Below the pieces are notes generated by a model that searched no databases, was not told the DNA's origin, and was given only the letters and a program-made list of their open reading frames with translations. This document shows positions 54,664-63,818 of a stretch of DNA of 64,000 bases, in pieces. Position 1 is the first letter of the stretch; every line of letters starts with the position of its first letter. A program made the translations under genes and the position numbers. The stretch is taken from assembly GCA_000403315.2 (NCBI GenBank), contig KE159636.1, positions 2,620,805 to 2,684,804 on the forward strand, given 5' to 3'. The DNA comes from Lachnospiraceae bacterium A2 (GTDB taxonomy: Bacteria; Bacillota; Clostridia; Lachnospirales; Lachnospiraceae).

Positions 54664-55857
54664 TTAATATACGCCTTTCTCACATTCCCCTATATCCAGC
54701 CGTATGACAAAGCTTTTTGTCCACGGCCCTTCCGGCTCCTGCTCTAAAGACAGGGAGCCCCCATGCATGGCAATGACTTTATGGGCAATGCTAAGGCCAA
54801 GCCCGCTGCCGCCTTTGCTCCTGCGTGATTCATCCCCGGACACAAAGGGATCGAAAATATAATGGGCTGTTCCTTCCGGGATTTTAGCCCCATTGTCCCG
54901 CACCCGGATTACCGCCTCCCCATCCCCCGCTTCCGCTTCCACGGACACACGGGTCCCATTGGGGTTATGGCAGATGGCATTGTTCAGGAGGTTTGCTATA
55001 ACCCGTGAAAACTGCAGACGGTCTACCTGCAGGAAACACTCCCCTTCCGGGATTTCCGGCAGGATATCCATTTCTTTTTCCTCAAAATCCATATACAGCC
55101 CCGCTATGGATTCCCGCAAAAGCTCCCAGATATTTTCCCTTGTCTTCTGCAGGCGGTAGCCCTCGCTGTCCAGCTTGACATATTCAAACAGCAGGTTCAG
55201 AAGGCCGCTCATCTGCATGGATTTCCGGTAGACTGCCGTTAAATATTCTTCCCTTGGGGCATCCCCCTCCTCCAGCAGGGCTTTTGCATAGCCAGCCACC
55301 GTCGTCATGGGGGTTTTTAAGTCATGGGCCACGTCTGAGAGAAGGAGGTTGCGCCTTTTGCTGTATTCTTCCCGCTGCTTTTGGTCCTGCTCCTCCAGCT
55401 CCCGGATATGCACCTCCACCATATGGCTGAACACAAGGGCTGCAGCCAGATACGGCAGCAGCATTGTCAGGATAATAAAAACTGCCAGGACCGCCGTCCC
55501 AGCTAAATAAAACCGTGCTTCCCGCTGGGACATATGGGCAGTCTGGCCCAGCAGTTCCCCCATAAGCTTATTCCCCGCCGCCTGCTCCGCCGCCCACTGC
55601 AGCCAATCCCCGGAAACACCCGGGAACTGGCTGCTGATGCCCCGTGCCGCCAGATAGAGGACGCCCTTAAACAGCAGGCTGATGGACTGGCCGTCTTCCC
55701 ATCCTGCCATGAAAAAACGGATATGGAATACCTCCTCCAGCCATGGGTACAGGCAGTTATGGTAAAATAAATTGAGCAGCCATTCGCTTAAGGACACCAG
55801 CGCAAGTATCAGCAGGAACCGCCGGATAAAAAACCATTTCCAAGCCTTATGTTCCAT
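54664..55857 (-). CDS. Sensor histidine kinase
   Basis: A 397-aa membrane kinase with two N-terminal helices (about 12-30 and 120-145) flanking an extracytoplasmic part of about 90 residues. The phosphoacceptor is His178 in SDVAHDLKTPMTTVAGYAKAL. The ATPase domain has N box NLLNNAICHNPNGT, G1 RDNGAKIP, and G2 SKGGSGLGLSIAHKV. No HAMP domain is seen. It follows the response regulator by 18 bp. Confidence 0.93.
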   Translation of the reverse strand: MEHKAWKWFFIRRFLLILALVSLSEWLLNLFYHNCLYPWLEEVFHIRFFMAGWEDGQSISLLFKGVLYLAARGISSQFPGVSGDWLQWAAEQAAGNKLMGELLGQTAHMSQREARFYLAGTAVLAVFIILTMLLPYLAAALVFSHMVEVHIRELEEQDQKQREEYSKRRNLLLSDVAHDLKTPMTTVAGYAKALLEEGDAPREEYLTAVYRKSMQMSGLLNLLFEYVKLDSEGYRLQKTRENIWELLRESIAGLYMDFEEKEMDILPEIPEGECFLQVDRLQFSRVIANLLNNAICHNPNGTRVSVEAEAGDGEAVIRVRDNGAKIPEGTAHYIFDPFVSGDESRRSKGGSGLGLSIAHKVIAMHGGSLSLEQEPEGPWTKSFVIRLDIGECEKGVY

Positions 55858-55875
55858 TGTTCCCTGTTCCCTTTC

Positions 55876-56559
55876 TTATTTTTCCATCCGGTAGCCCAGC
55901 CCCCGGATGGTCTTAATGTAAGCCCCGCTGTCCTCGGAAAGCTTTGCCCTAAGGCGGCTGATGCATACCATAATGTTATTGTCCGCAATGGCATATTCCT
56001 CGCCCCATACGTTTTCATAGACCTGCTGCTTTGTGAACACCTTCCCGGGACGCTCCATAAAAAGCCGCAGCAGCTTGTATTCCACGGAGGTTAAGTCAAT
56101 CGGCCGTTCCCCCTGGTACACAAGGCAGGATTCCGTGTCAAGGCACAGGTCTTTTACCTTAAGCTGCTTTAATTCCCGGCTCTTTGCCCCCAGGGAATAA
56201 AACCGCCGGATGTTGGAATTGATCCTTGCCATGGCTTCCATGGGGTTGAAGGGCTTTGCAAGGTAATCGTCCGCACCTAAGTCAAGCCCCAGGATTTTGT
56301 CTGCGTCCTGGTTCTTGGCGGAAAGGACCATCACCGGGATATTGCTGCCCTCCCGGATTTTCTTTAAGACCTGATAGCCGTCCGGCTCCGGCATCATAAT
56401 GTCCAGAAGAGCCATGTCTATTTCCTCCTGTTCCAGTATGGAAATGGCGGAGCGTCCATCCTCCGCTTCCAGCACCTGATAACCGTCTTTTTCCAAATAT
56501 AAGCGCAATAAATCCCGGATTTCTTTCTCGTCGTCAGCAACCAGAATTTTATAAGCCAT
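55876..56559 (-). CDS. OmpR/PhoB family response regulator
   Basis: A 227-aa regulator. Receiver domain 1-120 with acidic pocket at DDE (9-11), phosphoacceptor Asp53 in ALLDIMMPEPDG, Thr/Ser region MVLSAKNQ and Lys in YLAKPFNPMEA; the winged helix (about 130-227) has LTSVEYKLLRLFMERPGKVFTKQQ and VCISRLRAKLSE. Between DUF975 and the kinase. A direct repeat of TTGTAAG type lies upstream of the operon. Confidence 0.95.
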   Translation of the reverse strand: MAYKILVADDEKEIRDLLRLYLEKDGYQVLEAEDGRSAISILEQEEIDMALLDIMMPEPDGYQVLKKIREGSNIPVMVLSAKNQDADKILGLDLGADDYLAKPFNPMEAMARINSNIRRFYSLGAKSRELKQLKVKDLCLDTESCLVYQGERPIDLTSVEYKLLRLFMERPGKVFTKQQVYENVWGEEYAIADNNIMVCISRLRAKLSEDSGAYIKTIRGLGYRMEK

Positions 56560-56591
56560 ACGTTCCTCCTTACTGTCCTTCTCTTTTGGGA

Positions 56592-57353
56592 TTAAACATC
56601 AAAAACTTTTGCCTGCTGCTCCTTCAATGTCTGGTAAAGGGCAGCGTTTGTCTGGCACACATATGGTTTCAGGTAAAAAATGCCGAGGATCCCCAGGGTC
56701 ACCCCATTTAAAATATACCATCCGAAGAAGGATAAGTCCAGCACAAAGGCCTTCCACTTGTTGCCCCGCATCATTTCACGGCTTAAGGCAAAAGCTTCTT
56801 CCCTGCCCAGTTCCGGGTTATCCGCCAAAAGATAGGGCACCATCTGGTATTCATAGCTTTTGGCAATGCCTGGGATGAATAAGAGCAGCGACCATAAAAA
56901 AATATGGAGGCTCCGGAAAAACAGCGTTTTTACGCAGTTCTTATAATGATGGTCGAAGGCGAAGCAAACCTCCTTGGCCTGCGCCTGTTCCGCCATGTTT
57001 CTGGTAAAAAACCGGGAAACCCCTACTTCCATCGGGTTGCAGACAAAAATTTTAAGGGGCAGGGCAATAAACAGCACCACCAGCAGGAATATAACTACAA
57101 TAATAAACACTATAAACAGGAATGTGAGGACGCCGTCCTCAATGGTGACGTCCGGAACCATCTGCAGTTCTTCTTCCAGTTCCCCGGAAGAAGGGCTCTC
57201 CTGCCCTGCCCTGTTCATAATACCGCCTGCCGAACTGGCAAGTCCGCTGCCCCCGCACAGCAGCGCAAATGCCAGGGCCACCAGCACTGCTTTCCAGTAG
57301 TTTACGCTAATCCGCTGCTTTGCTTTTGCTTTTAATTCCTTCCTAGACCACAT
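56592..57353 (-). CDS. DUF975 family membrane protein
   Basis: About 253 aa from ATG 57353 (GGAGG upstream). Five or more membrane segments; the family pattern EEAFALSREMMRGNKWKAFVLDLSFFGW and LKPYVCQTNAALYQTLKEQ is present. The function is unknown. It is first in the operon with the two-component system, 32 bp before the regulator, so it may be the target or a sensor partner. Confidence 0.88.
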   Translation of the reverse strand: MWSRKELKAKAKQRISVNYWKAVLVALAFALLCGGSGLASSAGGIMNRAGQESPSSGELEEELQMVPDVTIEDGVLTFLFIVFIIVVIFLLVVLFIALPLKIFVCNPMEVGVSRFFTRNMAEQAQAKEVCFAFDHHYKNCVKTLFFRSLHIFLWSLLLFIPGIAKSYEYQMVPYLLADNPELGREEAFALSREMMRGNKWKAFVLDLSFFGWYILNGVTLGILGIFYLKPYVCQTNAALYQTLKEQQAKVFDV

Positions 57354-57480
57354 ATCCTTTTCCTCCTTTATTCTTTTTCCATACGGTGCCCCATGGCCGT
57401 CCCCCATCTCAGGCATCCCAGCATAAGTGTTTTTGTAAATTTAGTATACCTCCCTATCCTTAATGGAAAAATTCCTTTTT

Positions 57481-57498
57481 CTTACAATAACCTTACAA
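57481..57498. promoter_or_regulatory. Putative response-regulator direct-repeat operator
   Basis: CTTACAA-TAAC-CTTACAA: two identical heptamers 11 bp apart (one helical turn), as bound by OmpR/PhoB regulators. Read on the minus strand it is TTGTAAG-GTTA-TTGTAAG, upstream of the DUF975 operon; it also lies 6 bp from the ClC -35 box. Confidence 0.6.
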
Positions 57499-57504
57499 AC
57501 TGGC

Positions 57505-57533
57505 TTGTCATTTTTCCCGGCAGGTGGTAAGAT
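57505..57533 (+). promoter_or_regulatory. Promoter of the ClC gene
   Basis: TTGTCA (57505-57510), 17-bp spacer, TAAGAT (57528-57533), 58 bp before the start codon. Confidence 0.65.
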
Positions 57534-57590
57534 TAAGAAAATTTTTACAACATTTGAAAAGGGATAAGGTTTCCCAAAAGGAGTTTATCT

Positions 57591-58856
57591 ATGATTCTGA
57601 AAGAACTGGAACATTATGTCAGGCATTTTGCCAAGCGTTTTGTGATTTTTTTAAGGTGGCTGCTGTTTTCTGTCTTAAGCGGAATTTTAGTAGGCAGCGC
57701 AGGAGCGGTGTTCCATTACTGCATCGCCTATGCCACAAAGGCGCGGGAGCTGCACCCCTGGCTGGTATTCCTGCTGCCTGCCGCCGGGCTCCTGATTGTA
57801 GGGGCTTACCATCTGATGCATGACGAAAAGGACACTGGCACGAACCTGGTGCTCTCCGCCATCCACTCCGGGGAGCATATCCCCCTGAAAATGGCTCCGC
57901 TGATTTTCGTTTCCACGATTATGACGCACCTCTTTGGCGGGTCGGCAGGCCGGGAAGGGGCTGCCCTGCAGCTTGGGGGCAGCATTGGGAATTCCCTGGG
58001 ACGCCTGTTGAAATTCGACGAAAAAGACCAGCATATCATGATTATGTGCGGGATGAGCGCGGCGTTTTCCGTACTGTTCGGCACGCCCCTCTCCGCAGCT
58101 ATTTTTTCCATGGAGGTTGTCAGCGTGGGGATTATGCATTATGCCGCGCTGGTTCCCTGCGTAGTTGCTTCCCTGCTGGCACAGGGGATTGGGAAATACT
58201 GCAGGATTGCGCCGGAACAGTTCCCCCTGCCCGCTGTCCCGGAATTTACCTTGCAGTCCGGCATAACCATTGCCATCCTTGCCATACTCTGCGCCATTGT
58301 CAGTACGCTGTTCTGCATTATCCTGCATTCCGGGGAAGCATTGTATAAGAAATATTTCCCAAACCTTTACCTGCGGATTTTCGCCGGCGGCGTCCTGCTG
58401 GCGCTGCTTACCCTTCTCGTAGGGAGCCAGGATTACAACGGGGCAGGGATGCCCTTTATTGCCCGCTGCTTTGAAACAGGGCAGGTGGCACCCTATGCCT
58501 TCCTGTTAAAAATGCTTTTCACCACAGTGACTTTGGCTGCAGGGTACAAAGGTGGAGAAATTGTCCCTTCCTTTTTCATTGGGGCTGCCTTTGGCTGCCT
58601 GTTTGGGGATTTCATTGGGTTTGCCCCAAATCTTTGCACAGCCGCCGGGATGGGGGCCGTATTCTGCGGAGTGACAAACTGCCCCATTACCTCCCTTTTT
58701 ATCTGCTTTGAGCTGTTTGGGTTTGAAGGGATGCCGTATTACCTGCTGTCTGTAGCCCTGGGCTATATGCTCTCCGGCTATTACGGGCTGTACCACAGCC
58801 AGAAAATTGTCTATTCCAAGTACAAGACAGAATTTATTAACCGGAAAACACGTTAG
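57591..58856 (+). CDS. ClC-family chloride channel/transporter
   Basis: A 421-aa polytopic protein, about ten helices. The selectivity-filter region GGSAGREGAALQLGGS with the gating Glu, and the GYKGGEIVPSFFIGAAFGC motif of the pore, are present. GSQDYNGAG lies between them. No cytoplasmic CBS domains follow, so it is a short form. RBS AAAAGGAG. Whether it is a channel or a proton antiporter cannot be read with certainty. Confidence 0.93.
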   Translation: MILKELEHYVRHFAKRFVIFLRWLLFSVLSGILVGSAGAVFHYCIAYATKARELHPWLVFLLPAAGLLIVGAYHLMHDEKDTGTNLVLSAIHSGEHIPLKMAPLIFVSTIMTHLFGGSAGREGAALQLGGSIGNSLGRLLKFDEKDQHIMIMCGMSAAFSVLFGTPLSAAIFSMEVVSVGIMHYAALVPCVVASLLAQGIGKYCRIAPEQFPLPAVPEFTLQSGITIAILAILCAIVSTLFCIILHSGEALYKKYFPNLYLRIFAGGVLLALLTLLVGSQDYNGAGMPFIARCFETGQVAPYAFLLKMLFTTVTLAAGYKGGEIVPSFFIGAAFGCLFGDFIGFAPNLCTAAGMGAVFCGVTNCPITSLFICFELFGFEGMPYYLLSVALGYMLSGYYGLYHSQKIVYSKYKTEFINRKTR

Positions 58857-58863
58857 GTACCCT

Positions 58864-58898
58864 GCACTCCTGCACCCCTAATGGGCCTGCAGGAGTGC
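58864..58898. terminator. Hairpin between convergent ClC and asparaginase genes
   Basis: GCACTCCTGCA (58864-58874) with TGCAGGAGTGC (58888-58898). It overlaps the last codons of the asparaginase gene. Neither side has a strong T-run. Confidence 0.5.
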
Positions 58899-59894
58899 GT
58901 CAAAAATCAAATCATAATTTATTTTCTTGTAAAACGCCTGTTCCATCGCTTCTTTTTCACGCTCCACATTTCCCAGCACCCACATTGTTTTGGCAATGGC
59001 GGCTTCTAAAGTCATATCATAGGATTCCAAAAAACGGCAATCCTTTTTGATCCGGTTCCCCACCTCGTAAACCGTCATGTCGCTGCCCTCATGGGCTACC
59101 TGGGTAGCCAGGATAATCAGCTTCTCCGGGTACTTCCCATGGAGCTCATAAAAAATATCGGAAATGGAGGCCGGGATGCCTCCTACCCCAAAGCTTTCCA
59201 CAATAATCGCGTCGTACTGCTCAAAAAGGAACCGCAGCCCTTTGGGGGAAATTCCAGGAACCAGCTTCAGCAGAAAAATATTGTCATTCATTTTTTCGTA
59301 AAAAGTAACTGGCTCCCCATAGGGGACAGCCGGGATATAGCGCATAATCCTGCCGTCCTGTATCATGGCAAGGAAGGGGAAATCAATGCTGTCAAAGGCG
59401 TTGTAGCTTTTGGAACGGATTTTCTTGGCCCTGGTCCCTGCGATTACCTTCCCCCCAAAGACAATCTGCACCCCCTGGGATTTTTCGTCCGCCGCATAGC
59501 AGAAGCTGTCCAAAAGGTTGGACTTCGCGTCAGTGATTTCCAAATCAATGGACTTCTGCGCCCCGGTAATGACAATAGGCTTGTTGGAGTTCTGCACCAT
59601 ATAGGACAAAGCCGCCGCAGTATATGCCATAGTGTCAGTCCCATGGGCAACCACAAACCCATCATAATCCCCATAATTGCTGCGGATTGTGTCCACCAGC
59701 AGCTTCCAATGGCATGGCTCCATATTGGTGCTGTCAATATTGCAGATCTGCACGGCTGCAGGGCTGCAGATTTGGTACACATCCGGGATATAAGATAAAA
59801 TCTCCTCTGCCCGTATCAGCGGTGCAAGCCCGTGGTCCGAATTTTTGGACGCAATGGTCCCTCCAGTGGCGATAAGTAAGATGTTTTTTTTCAT
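58878..59894 (-). CDS. ansA: Type I L-asparaginase
   Basis: Cytoplasmic asparaginase of 338 aa. ATG 59894 is preceded by GGAGGGCATCC. Seen: IATGGTIASKNSDHG with the nucleophile Thr, VVAHGTDTMAYTAAALSYMV with the second catalytic Thr-Asp, and ITDAKSNLLDSFCYAA. Type I features and no signal peptide. Its upstream region is duplicated in the IS block. Confidence 0.94.
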   Translation of the reverse strand: MKKNILLIATGGTIASKNSDHGLAPLIRAEEILSYIPDVYQICSPAAVQICNIDSTNMEPCHWKLLVDTIRSNYGDYDGFVVAHGTDTMAYTAAALSYMVQNSNKPIVITGAQKSIDLEITDAKSNLLDSFCYAADEKSQGVQIVFGGKVIAGTRAKKIRSKSYNAFDSIDFPFLAMIQDGRIMRYIPAVPYGEPVTFYEKMNDNIFLLKLVPGISPKGLRFLFEQYDAIIVESFGVGGIPASISDIFYELHGKYPEKLIILATQVAHEGSDMTVYEVGNRIKKDCRFLESYDMTLEAAIAKTMWVLGNVEREKEAMEQAFYKKINYDLIFDALLQAH

Positions 59895-59986
59895 GGATGC
59901 CCTCCTGATCTGTTTGGGATTGGGGCTATTGCAAAACAAGGGTCCTGCAGCAGCCCCAAACTGTTATTTTTCCTGCCCCAAAATTT

Positions 59987-60081
59987 TGCAGGCTTCTTTA
60001 GCATAGTAAATAATTCCCGGAAAAGCAATCATTTTTTCCGAAAAAATCGTGAAACTTTTACCAAAAAAAGAACAGAAATTG
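59987..60081. repeat. Long direct repeat, left copy
   Basis: All 95 bases are identical to 63906-64000, offset 3,919 bp. It begins TGCAGGCTTCTTTAGCATAG. The copies flank the IS block; the right copy runs to the window end so the true length is not known. The 396-bp gap 59895-60290 holds this repeat, the ansA promoter and the ends of two insertion sequences. Confidence 0.97.
60000..60028 (-). promoter_or_regulatory. Possible asparaginase promoter
   Basis: On the minus strand TTGCTT (60028-60023), 17-bp spacer, TATGCT (60005-60000), about 105 bp before ansA, inside the direct repeat. An identical copy therefore exists at 63919-63947. Confidence 0.45.
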
Positions 60082-60195
60082 TTTTTTATTGGCAATTTTT
60101 CAACTTGTTTTTTCCATTGCAGGGAGTTATAATCCCGTTTTCGACACTTGTGAACTAAAAAAATCCGATAATCCTTATAAATACGAGGGCACTGA

Positions 60196-60224
60196 AAAAC
60201 TCCCACTTTTTTGTTGGGAGTTTT
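60196..60224. terminator. Terminator inside the IS1182 left end
   Basis: AAAACTCCCA (60196-60205) with TGGGAGTTTT (60215-60224), T-rich on both strands, at the end of the transposase transcript. Confidence 0.8.
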
Positions 60225-60290
60225 CTTATCTCTATATAAACAGCATCTGTGTACAAATTTGCTCTAAAGCATGCAAGGAAAAGCGTTCCC

Positions 60291-61763
60291 TTACTGCATA
60301 ACCGGCTCCGTCAGCCTCGTGATTCTCTTGGCATTTGCCACAAATGCTGTGATATACATTTGCAGTTCCATGGCAAACAGCCCTCTCGAATCCGCTCTGC
60401 GTAATCCGTGGGCTTCTTTTAATTCACCATTCTTTTCTTCAATCCGATGCCGAATCTTCATCCGTTCCCTGAAATATTCACTCTCCTCAAATTTTAGTCT
60501 TTCCAGGTTCTTTTCGCTTGCCTGGGTAATGCTGTAACTCCGTTCCTTTGATTTCCCTCTCCCTACACGGCAGCTTTCTCTTAACGGGCATTTCCTGCAT
60601 TTCACTTTGCTAAATATATATCTTAAATAGGTATTCCCGTTCTTTGCTGTCCGTTTCTCTACCCGCATCGCCAATTCCCCGGCTGGACACTGCAGCATTC
60701 CGGCATCCTTATTGTAACAGAATCCTTCTTCCAGTTTTCCGTTTGCTGCCGCTGCCACCGCCGTATTTGTCCGTGCAATTAATGTAATCCCTTCGCCACA
60801 GGCTTCCAGATTATCATCGCTGACATATGCCATATCCCCTATTACTTCTGTCACTTCTATCCCTGTTTCCTGCACCTTTTCTATCAGTCCCGGTAACTCC
60901 TGGCCGTCCGGCGCACCTCCATGCGTTACGCTTATCCCCGCAATCAGACGTTCCTCTGTCATTGCCAGGTGGTTTTTATATCCGTAAAATGTGCTCGTTG
61001 GCGTTTTGTGCCCAAACCGTGCATCTTTGTCATCCTTTGAACGTATATCCCTGATCTTTTCATCCTCAAGCAGTTCCTTCATTTCCCTGGCAAGCTCCTG
61101 TATCTTCCCGCTGCCACAGGCTGCTATCCCTTCCTCCAGAGCCTTTAGCAGATTTTTTGTATATGCAATTTCTTCCTCCAGTCCGGCTTCCAGGGATGGT
61201 TTTTCGGGGAATTTTTCTGATAAATCAAAAGCATTTTTATAGATTTCCTTCCGGAGCTGTTTACTCATATCCCGCAAAATCTGTGTAGGGGATTTCGCAC
61301 GGACAGATGCGTTTGTATGGGTGGAATCTACGATAATGGTTCCTGATTTTATCAGACCTTTATCCAAAGCCTGCCGGATCGTTTCCTTTAACAGCTCTTC
61401 AAGAATATCTTCTGTAATGCGGGTTTTCCTGAATTTTGTGAGAAGGCTGGGGTCAATCATTTTTGCTTCCGGTTCCAGGTCTAGAAAAAATTTATATGCC
61501 ATATCTGTCTGGGCGCTGCTGATCAGAGTTTCATCAGACAGGTCGTAGAGCTTTTTCAAGAACAATAGTTTGAACATCATCTCTGGTTCTTTTGCCGGGC
61601 GTCCGAAATTTTCACAATACTGTTTCCGCAGCATAGGATTTACAAAACTGAAATCGATGTTCTCTTTTATCTTCCGCAAAAGATGATTTGCAGGAATGAT
61701 CGCATTGTAAATCCCCTGATAAGGTGATAATGGTAATTCCAACTGTGAATGATCTTTCAGCAT
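60291..61763 (-). CDS. IS1182 family transposase
   Basis: 490 aa from ATG 61763 (GGAGGACTCC upstream). DDE-type enzyme: first aspartate Asp146 in IIVDSTHTNASV, second in VIGDMAYVSDDNL, and the glutamate in the C-terminal RHRIEEKNGELKEAHGLRR. A four-cysteine cluster (CRKCPLRESC and neighbours) lies in the C-terminal third. The gene is intact. A TATAAT promoter is present just inside the right end of the element. Confidence 0.94.
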   Translation of the reverse strand: MLKDHSQLELPLSPYQGIYNAIIPANHLLRKIKENIDFSFVNPMLRKQYCENFGRPAKEPEMMFKLLFLKKLYDLSDETLISSAQTDMAYKFFLDLEPEAKMIDPSLLTKFRKTRITEDILEELLKETIRQALDKGLIKSGTIIVDSTHTNASVRAKSPTQILRDMSKQLRKEIYKNAFDLSEKFPEKPSLEAGLEEEIAYTKNLLKALEEGIAACGSGKIQELAREMKELLEDEKIRDIRSKDDKDARFGHKTPTSTFYGYKNHLAMTEERLIAGISVTHGGAPDGQELPGLIEKVQETGIEVTEVIGDMAYVSDDNLEACGEGITLIARTNTAVAAAANGKLEEGFCYNKDAGMLQCPAGELAMRVEKRTAKNGNTYLRYIFSKVKCRKCPLRESCRVGRGKSKERSYSITQASEKNLERLKFEESEYFRERMKIRHRIEEKNGELKEAHGLRRADSRGLFAMELQMYITAFVANAKRITRLTEPVMQ

Positions 61764-61910
61764 TTCGGAGTCCTCCTTCCCTATACTTCTATTATAATAC
61801 CAACACTGAAAAAAGCCCAATTCTTTTTCAAAGAATCAGACTTTTTCAGTGCCCTCATAAATACTGGGGTTATCGGATTATTCCTTGTATATAAATGTTG
61901 TATGTGAACC

Positions 61911-63770
61911 CTATCTCAAAATTTTTTTTATTTTTCCATTTAAATCCTTGGGTTTATAATGCAGCCTGTCCAGATTCAAAGATGTTAATTGCTCCAGGGC
62001 ATCTAGTGCCCTGCTTCCATTATAGAGTGCCATATATTCAACATCATGGATATTAGTAACGTTCATGTTTCTTAAAGTAGTGATTAAATCCTGTGGTGTT
62101 ACATGAGTCTCCTGATCATCTAACTTGGCCTCCAGTAAACGATATACCAGCAATGCAGTATAGCAGATCAGAAAATGCGCTTTGATACGGTTTGGCAGCC
62201 GATGGTTTACAGGCCTTCCTGTGAAATTGGTTTTTATAATCCGGAAGCAGTCTTCAATCTGGTATCTTTTGTGTGATACGTCCAGAATGTCTTTGGCTGG
62301 ATCCAGAAGGTTTGTCGCCACAGCATAATAGCCATCGTATTTTTCTTCCTCTGCAATCTTCGCTTCATCAAGCAGATACTCAACGGCTGCCTTTTCACCG
62401 GATTTTGTATGTGTCACCCTTTTCATAAATCTCTTTATATCATTTGGTCCCTTTTTGATTTCCCCAGGATCTTTCTTTTCCAATAGTTTTTTAGCGCGTT
62501 CAATCTGCCGTTCGCGTACAGCTCTCTGGTATTCCATCATTTTCCGTGAAAATGTGATAATGATGCGTTGTTTTAGGAGTCCGGTTGCTTTTACACGTTT
62601 GACTTTACCATTTTTAAGGATTTTTTCCTCATACAGCCCAAGGTCTACGGCTTTATCTGCATCAATGGTCTTATAGGCAAAATCATTGTATAATTTCAGG
62701 TTCTCTTCCAGGTGCCTGTCAAATTCCTTCATACCACTGATTTTTACCGGTGCGTCATTGGAAAGCAGTTTGTAGTCAAAGTCATTGAATACAGATTTTT
62801 TCAGAGTATCACTGAGCTTTTTGATGGACTGTGTGACAATAAATGCCCGGCCTCCCATACTGTTGAACTTGCGGATGTTATAAGAACCCAGCCCGGCATC
62901 CGCACAATAAATGAATTTTGCCCCATCCAGCATCTGGAGTACTTCTTTTTCCAAAGGGACAGCAGTTGCCTGCTCACTGGTATTTCCGGGATGGAGACAC
63001 ATGGTGATCGGAATGCCCCTGCTGTCCATGAAAAGCCCCATTTCTACGATGGGATTCGGACGGTGTTCTTTGCTTATGCCAAATTTCCTTAATCCATTGA
63101 TGATTTCGCCAGTCACTTCATCAACCACGTCTTCATCTGGCTGTTCACACTCAAAATAGAAATTTGTACAATCATAGTAGAGGACAGAAGTGTCCCGTTT
63201 CACGACCGGGTTACTGTTTTTAAAAAGCCATTCCAGATAAGAGTCATAATTAGTTTCTAATAAATCCATAAACCGAAGGATGTGCTGGTAATCAAAACAG
63301 GGTTGTTCATAATAGGATGCCAGATGGTTCCATGTGGCAAATTTGGATCTGGGATCCAGAATCCTTGCATATGTAAGAAAGCGTGAGATTGTAAAGCAGT
63401 CAAAAGTAACTTTACGCCCGCTGCTTTTTTGCGAAAAGAATTCTTTCAGGTTAAGACCTTCCATAATGTACTGCAGAAAAAAGTATCCGATATTAACCCA
63501 ATTGGAAGCAGACGCCGCATCCTGTGTATGTTTCACTTTTTCATTGAAATCAGCAGTCAGGTTAAAAGTGACTCTGCCAATCCGGTATTCTTCATTCATT
63601 TTTTTGATTTCTTCTCTTACATAAGCTTCCGGATCATCTGTTATTTTTAAAAGTTCAGAATGTTTTCCAAAGTTTTTAACATTTCTGGTGGTCGTTTTTT
63701 TCCCATTCCGAATGCCTTGCTGAGCATAATAGGTAGGATCTTTAAGACGTTTATCATAGTATAGCTTCAT
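61911..63770 (-). CDS. IS1634 family transposase
   Basis: A 619-aa DDE transposase of the IS4 superfamily. Asp200 in VLYYDCTNFYFECE, the second aspartate in FIYCADAGLGSYN, and the glutamate in KRYQIEDCFRIIKTNF form the catalytic set. RBS GAGGTG. The gene is intact, no stop or frameshift seen. Its terminator has been split by the nested IS1182 element, so transcript ends may be altered. Confidence 0.93.
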   Translation of the reverse strand: MKLYYDKRLKDPTYYAQQGIRNGKKTTTRNVKNFGKHSELLKITDDPEAYVREEIKKMNEEYRIGRVTFNLTADFNEKVKHTQDAASASNWVNIGYFFLQYIMEGLNLKEFFSQKSSGRKVTFDCFTISRFLTYARILDPRSKFATWNHLASYYEQPCFDYQHILRFMDLLETNYDSYLEWLFKNSNPVVKRDTSVLYYDCTNFYFECEQPDEDVVDEVTGEIINGLRKFGISKEHRPNPIVEMGLFMDSRGIPITMCLHPGNTSEQATAVPLEKEVLQMLDGAKFIYCADAGLGSYNIRKFNSMGGRAFIVTQSIKKLSDTLKKSVFNDFDYKLLSNDAPVKISGMKEFDRHLEENLKLYNDFAYKTIDADKAVDLGLYEEKILKNGKVKRVKATGLLKQRIIITFSRKMMEYQRAVRERQIERAKKLLEKKDPGEIKKGPNDIKRFMKRVTHTKSGEKAAVEYLLDEAKIAEEEKYDGYYAVATNLLDPAKDILDVSHKRYQIEDCFRIIKTNFTGRPVNHRLPNRIKAHFLICYTALLVYRLLEAKLDDQETHVTPQDLITTLRNMNVTNIHDVEYMALYNGSRALDALEQLTSLNLDRLHYKPKDLNGKIKKILR

Positions 63771-63789
63771 AAAACATCACCTCATAACC

Positions 63790-63818
63790 ATTATATCATA
63801 TACATACAGCACATACAA
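63790..63818 (-). promoter_or_regulatory. Promoter of the IS1634 transposase
   Basis: On the minus strand TTGTAT (63818-63813), 17-bp spacer, TATAAT (63795-63790), 20 bp before the start codon. Confidence 0.75.

Larger units (their letters stand above)
60185..61856 (-). mobile_element. IS1182-family insertion sequence, complete
   Basis: 1,672 bp. Terminal inverted repeats GAGGGCACTGAAAAA (60185-60199) and its complement (61842-61856), 15 bp exact. Flanked by the 8-bp target duplication ATAAATAC (60177-60184 and 61857-61864). It contains one intact transposase gene. Terminal repeats, duplication and transposase all agree. Confidence 0.95.
60162..61879 (-). terminator. Split terminator of the IS1634 transposase
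   Basis: AATCCGATAATCC (60162-60174) and GGTTATCGGATT (61868-61879) are complementary and are separated only by the nested IS1182 element and its target duplication. Rejoined, and read on the minus strand, they make a stem followed by TTTTTTT, just after the transposase stop. Confidence 0.7.

Noticed and set aside
59964..60206. Open frame on the minus strand across the direct repeat, 80 codons
   Set aside because: It crosses the inferred IS boundaries, has no ribosome site and no recognisable family; it is probably non-coding.
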